DNA of 64,000 nt from Flavobacteriaceae bacterium (GTDB lineage Bacteria; Bacteroidota; Bacteroidia; Flavobacteriales; Flavobacteriaceae), in assembly GCA_016780065.1 (NCBI GenBank), contig JADHML010000006.1:1-64000 (forward strand), written 5' to 3'. Numbering within the stretch: position 1 is the first letter of the stretch; each line of letters starts with the position of its first letter. Shown piece after piece: positions 62,900 to 64,000 of the stretch. The position numbers were made by a program, and so were the translations under genes. Below the pieces are notes generated by a model. It was not told the DNA's origin, made no database searches, and saw only the letters and a list, made by a program, of their open reading frames with translations.

Positions 62900-64000
62900 A
62901 TGGAAGAAAAACGCATAGACCCCTTACAGATTATCGGATTCTTTTTGCTGTTCTTGGTACTCATGTGGATGATGTACAATCAGGCAGAGCAAATGGAACA
63001 AAACCCACAAGCAACAGAAACAGAGCAAACTACAGAACAACCACAATCACAGCCCGTAGCTTCTGTAATTCCTGAGATTACAGATAACACTCCATTAACT
63101 TTTACCAATCTATCCAATGAGGTTTTACGTTTGAGTGTGCGTTCCAAAGGTGGAGTCATAGATGAGGCTGAACTATTGACAGAAACAAACTATCTAGACG
63201 AACAAGTTTTTTTGGTTCAAAACCAAAATACAGACTTTAACCTTCGTTTTTCAGCTGAGGGCCAACAATACAACACTCGTGATCTGAATTTTACACCTAT
63301 CTCCGAAAACAATCGCTTAACAATGCGAGCTGTAGTAGGTTCAGGTTACTTAGATTTTGTTTACACCCTACCCAATGACGGCTATCGATTGAATTTTGAC
63401 ATAAAAGCCAATGGATTTAGTGCTGATTCAGACGCTGAACTCTATTGGTCACAAGACGGCTTTCGACAAGCTTTAAGTGCCGATTACGAAAACCGTTATG
63501 CTCAGTTGGCCTACCAATATGAAGATGACAAAGTGGGTACTCTTTCTGCTATGGGAGATGATGATGACCGCGACAAAGACATTTCTTGGATCGCTTACAG
63601 ACATCACTTCTTTAGTATGATTCTAATCCCTGAGAAGAGTTTTAAGAATGCCGATTTTGTATCTGAATCACTTATTGATGAAGATGACAGTGATGCTTCT
63701 GAATTTTTAAAGCGCTTTGAAACCCAAACCGACCTAGATGTGCGAAATGGACAGCTCAGTGCCGCTTTTGACTGGTACATAGGTCCTACAGACTACAACA
63801 TCCTCAAACAATATGATGAAAACATTTCAGAATCCATCTCTTTCGGTTGGGGGATTATCGGTTGGATCAACCGTTATGTGTTTTTCCCTTTGTTTGGCTT
63901 TTTAAGCGGGTTTTTACCTTTTGGTATCGCTATTATTGTCATGACAGTGATTGTGAGATTGGTGCTTTCACCTGTTACTTATAAGTCTTATTTGTCTCAG
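62900..64000 (+). CDS. yidC: Membrane protein insertase YidC (C-terminus truncated by window edge)
   Basis: MEEKRIDPLQIIGFFLLFLVLMWMMYNQ..., periplasmic domain, FGWGIIGWINRYVFFPLFGFLSGFLPFGIAIIVMTVIVRLVLSPVTYKSYLSQ; not in ORF track. Confidence 0.95.
   Translation, partial: MEEKRIDPLQIIGFFLLFLVLMWMMYNQAEQMEQNPQATETEQTTEQPQSQPVASVIPEITDNTPLTFTNLSNEVLRLSVRSKGGVIDEAELLTETNYLDEQVFLVQNQNTDFNLRFSAEGQQYNTRDLNFTPISENNRLTMRAVVGSGYLDFVYTLPNDGYRLNFDIKANGFSADSDAELYWSQDGFRQALSADYENRYAQLAYQYEDDKVGTLSAMGDDDDRDKDISWIAYRHHFFSMILIPEKSFKNADFVSESLIDEDDSDASEFLKRFETQTDLDVRNGQLSAAFDWYIGPTDYNILKQYDENISESISFGWGIIGWINRYVFFPLFGFLSGFLPFGIAIIVMTVIVRLVLSPVTYKSYLSQ

Overview
This 64 kb window is a compact chromosomal segment from a member of the Bacteroidota, most likely a flavobacterium. 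The evidence is TAnnTTTG -7 boxes, AT-rich sequence, A-rich start regions, DUF3467 after rpoC, DUF4295 after rpmG, bshC and a Bacteroidota-style ribosomal protein THX. Almost all of it is housekeeping: ftsH(partial)-rsfS, birA, pyrE/NUDIX, coaD, ddl, PASTA-rluD, yaaA, a complete trpEGDCFBA operon, marR-yceI, a DUF2851/PspC/symporter block, rpsU-xerC-hpf, the tRNA(Thr-Tyr-Gly-Thr)-tuf-tRNA(Trp)-secE-nusG-rplKAJL-rpoBC super-operon, prfC, idi, htpG, fabH, recR, a 2-oxoacid dehydrogenase E2, cinA, rpmB-rpmG-DUF4295-ftsY-rimO, bshC, guaA, a LysM protein, pyrG and yidC(partial). I found no CRISPR array, prophage, transposon or defence island. The most interesting signals are small and lie between the annotated ORFs. 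(1) A trp attenuator: a 14-codon leader ORF MKMTNTNNWWSNCD with tandem Trp codons, mutually exclusive stems and a terminator abutting trpE. (2) A recurrent promoter layout TAnnTTTG-N4-ATG, seen exactly at N4 in eight genes and at N3-N5 in three more, predicting widespread leaderless mRNAs. (3) A canonical AGGAGGT Shine-Dalgarno upstream of rpsU. (4) Three small genes missing from the ORF track: THX, a 29-aa CDGSH-type protein and DUF4295. (5) A fabH upstream region with two inverted pairs of TTGTTTAA and a probable short leader RNA. (6) A tRNA-operon promoter whose start site should fall inside the preceding terminator stem.
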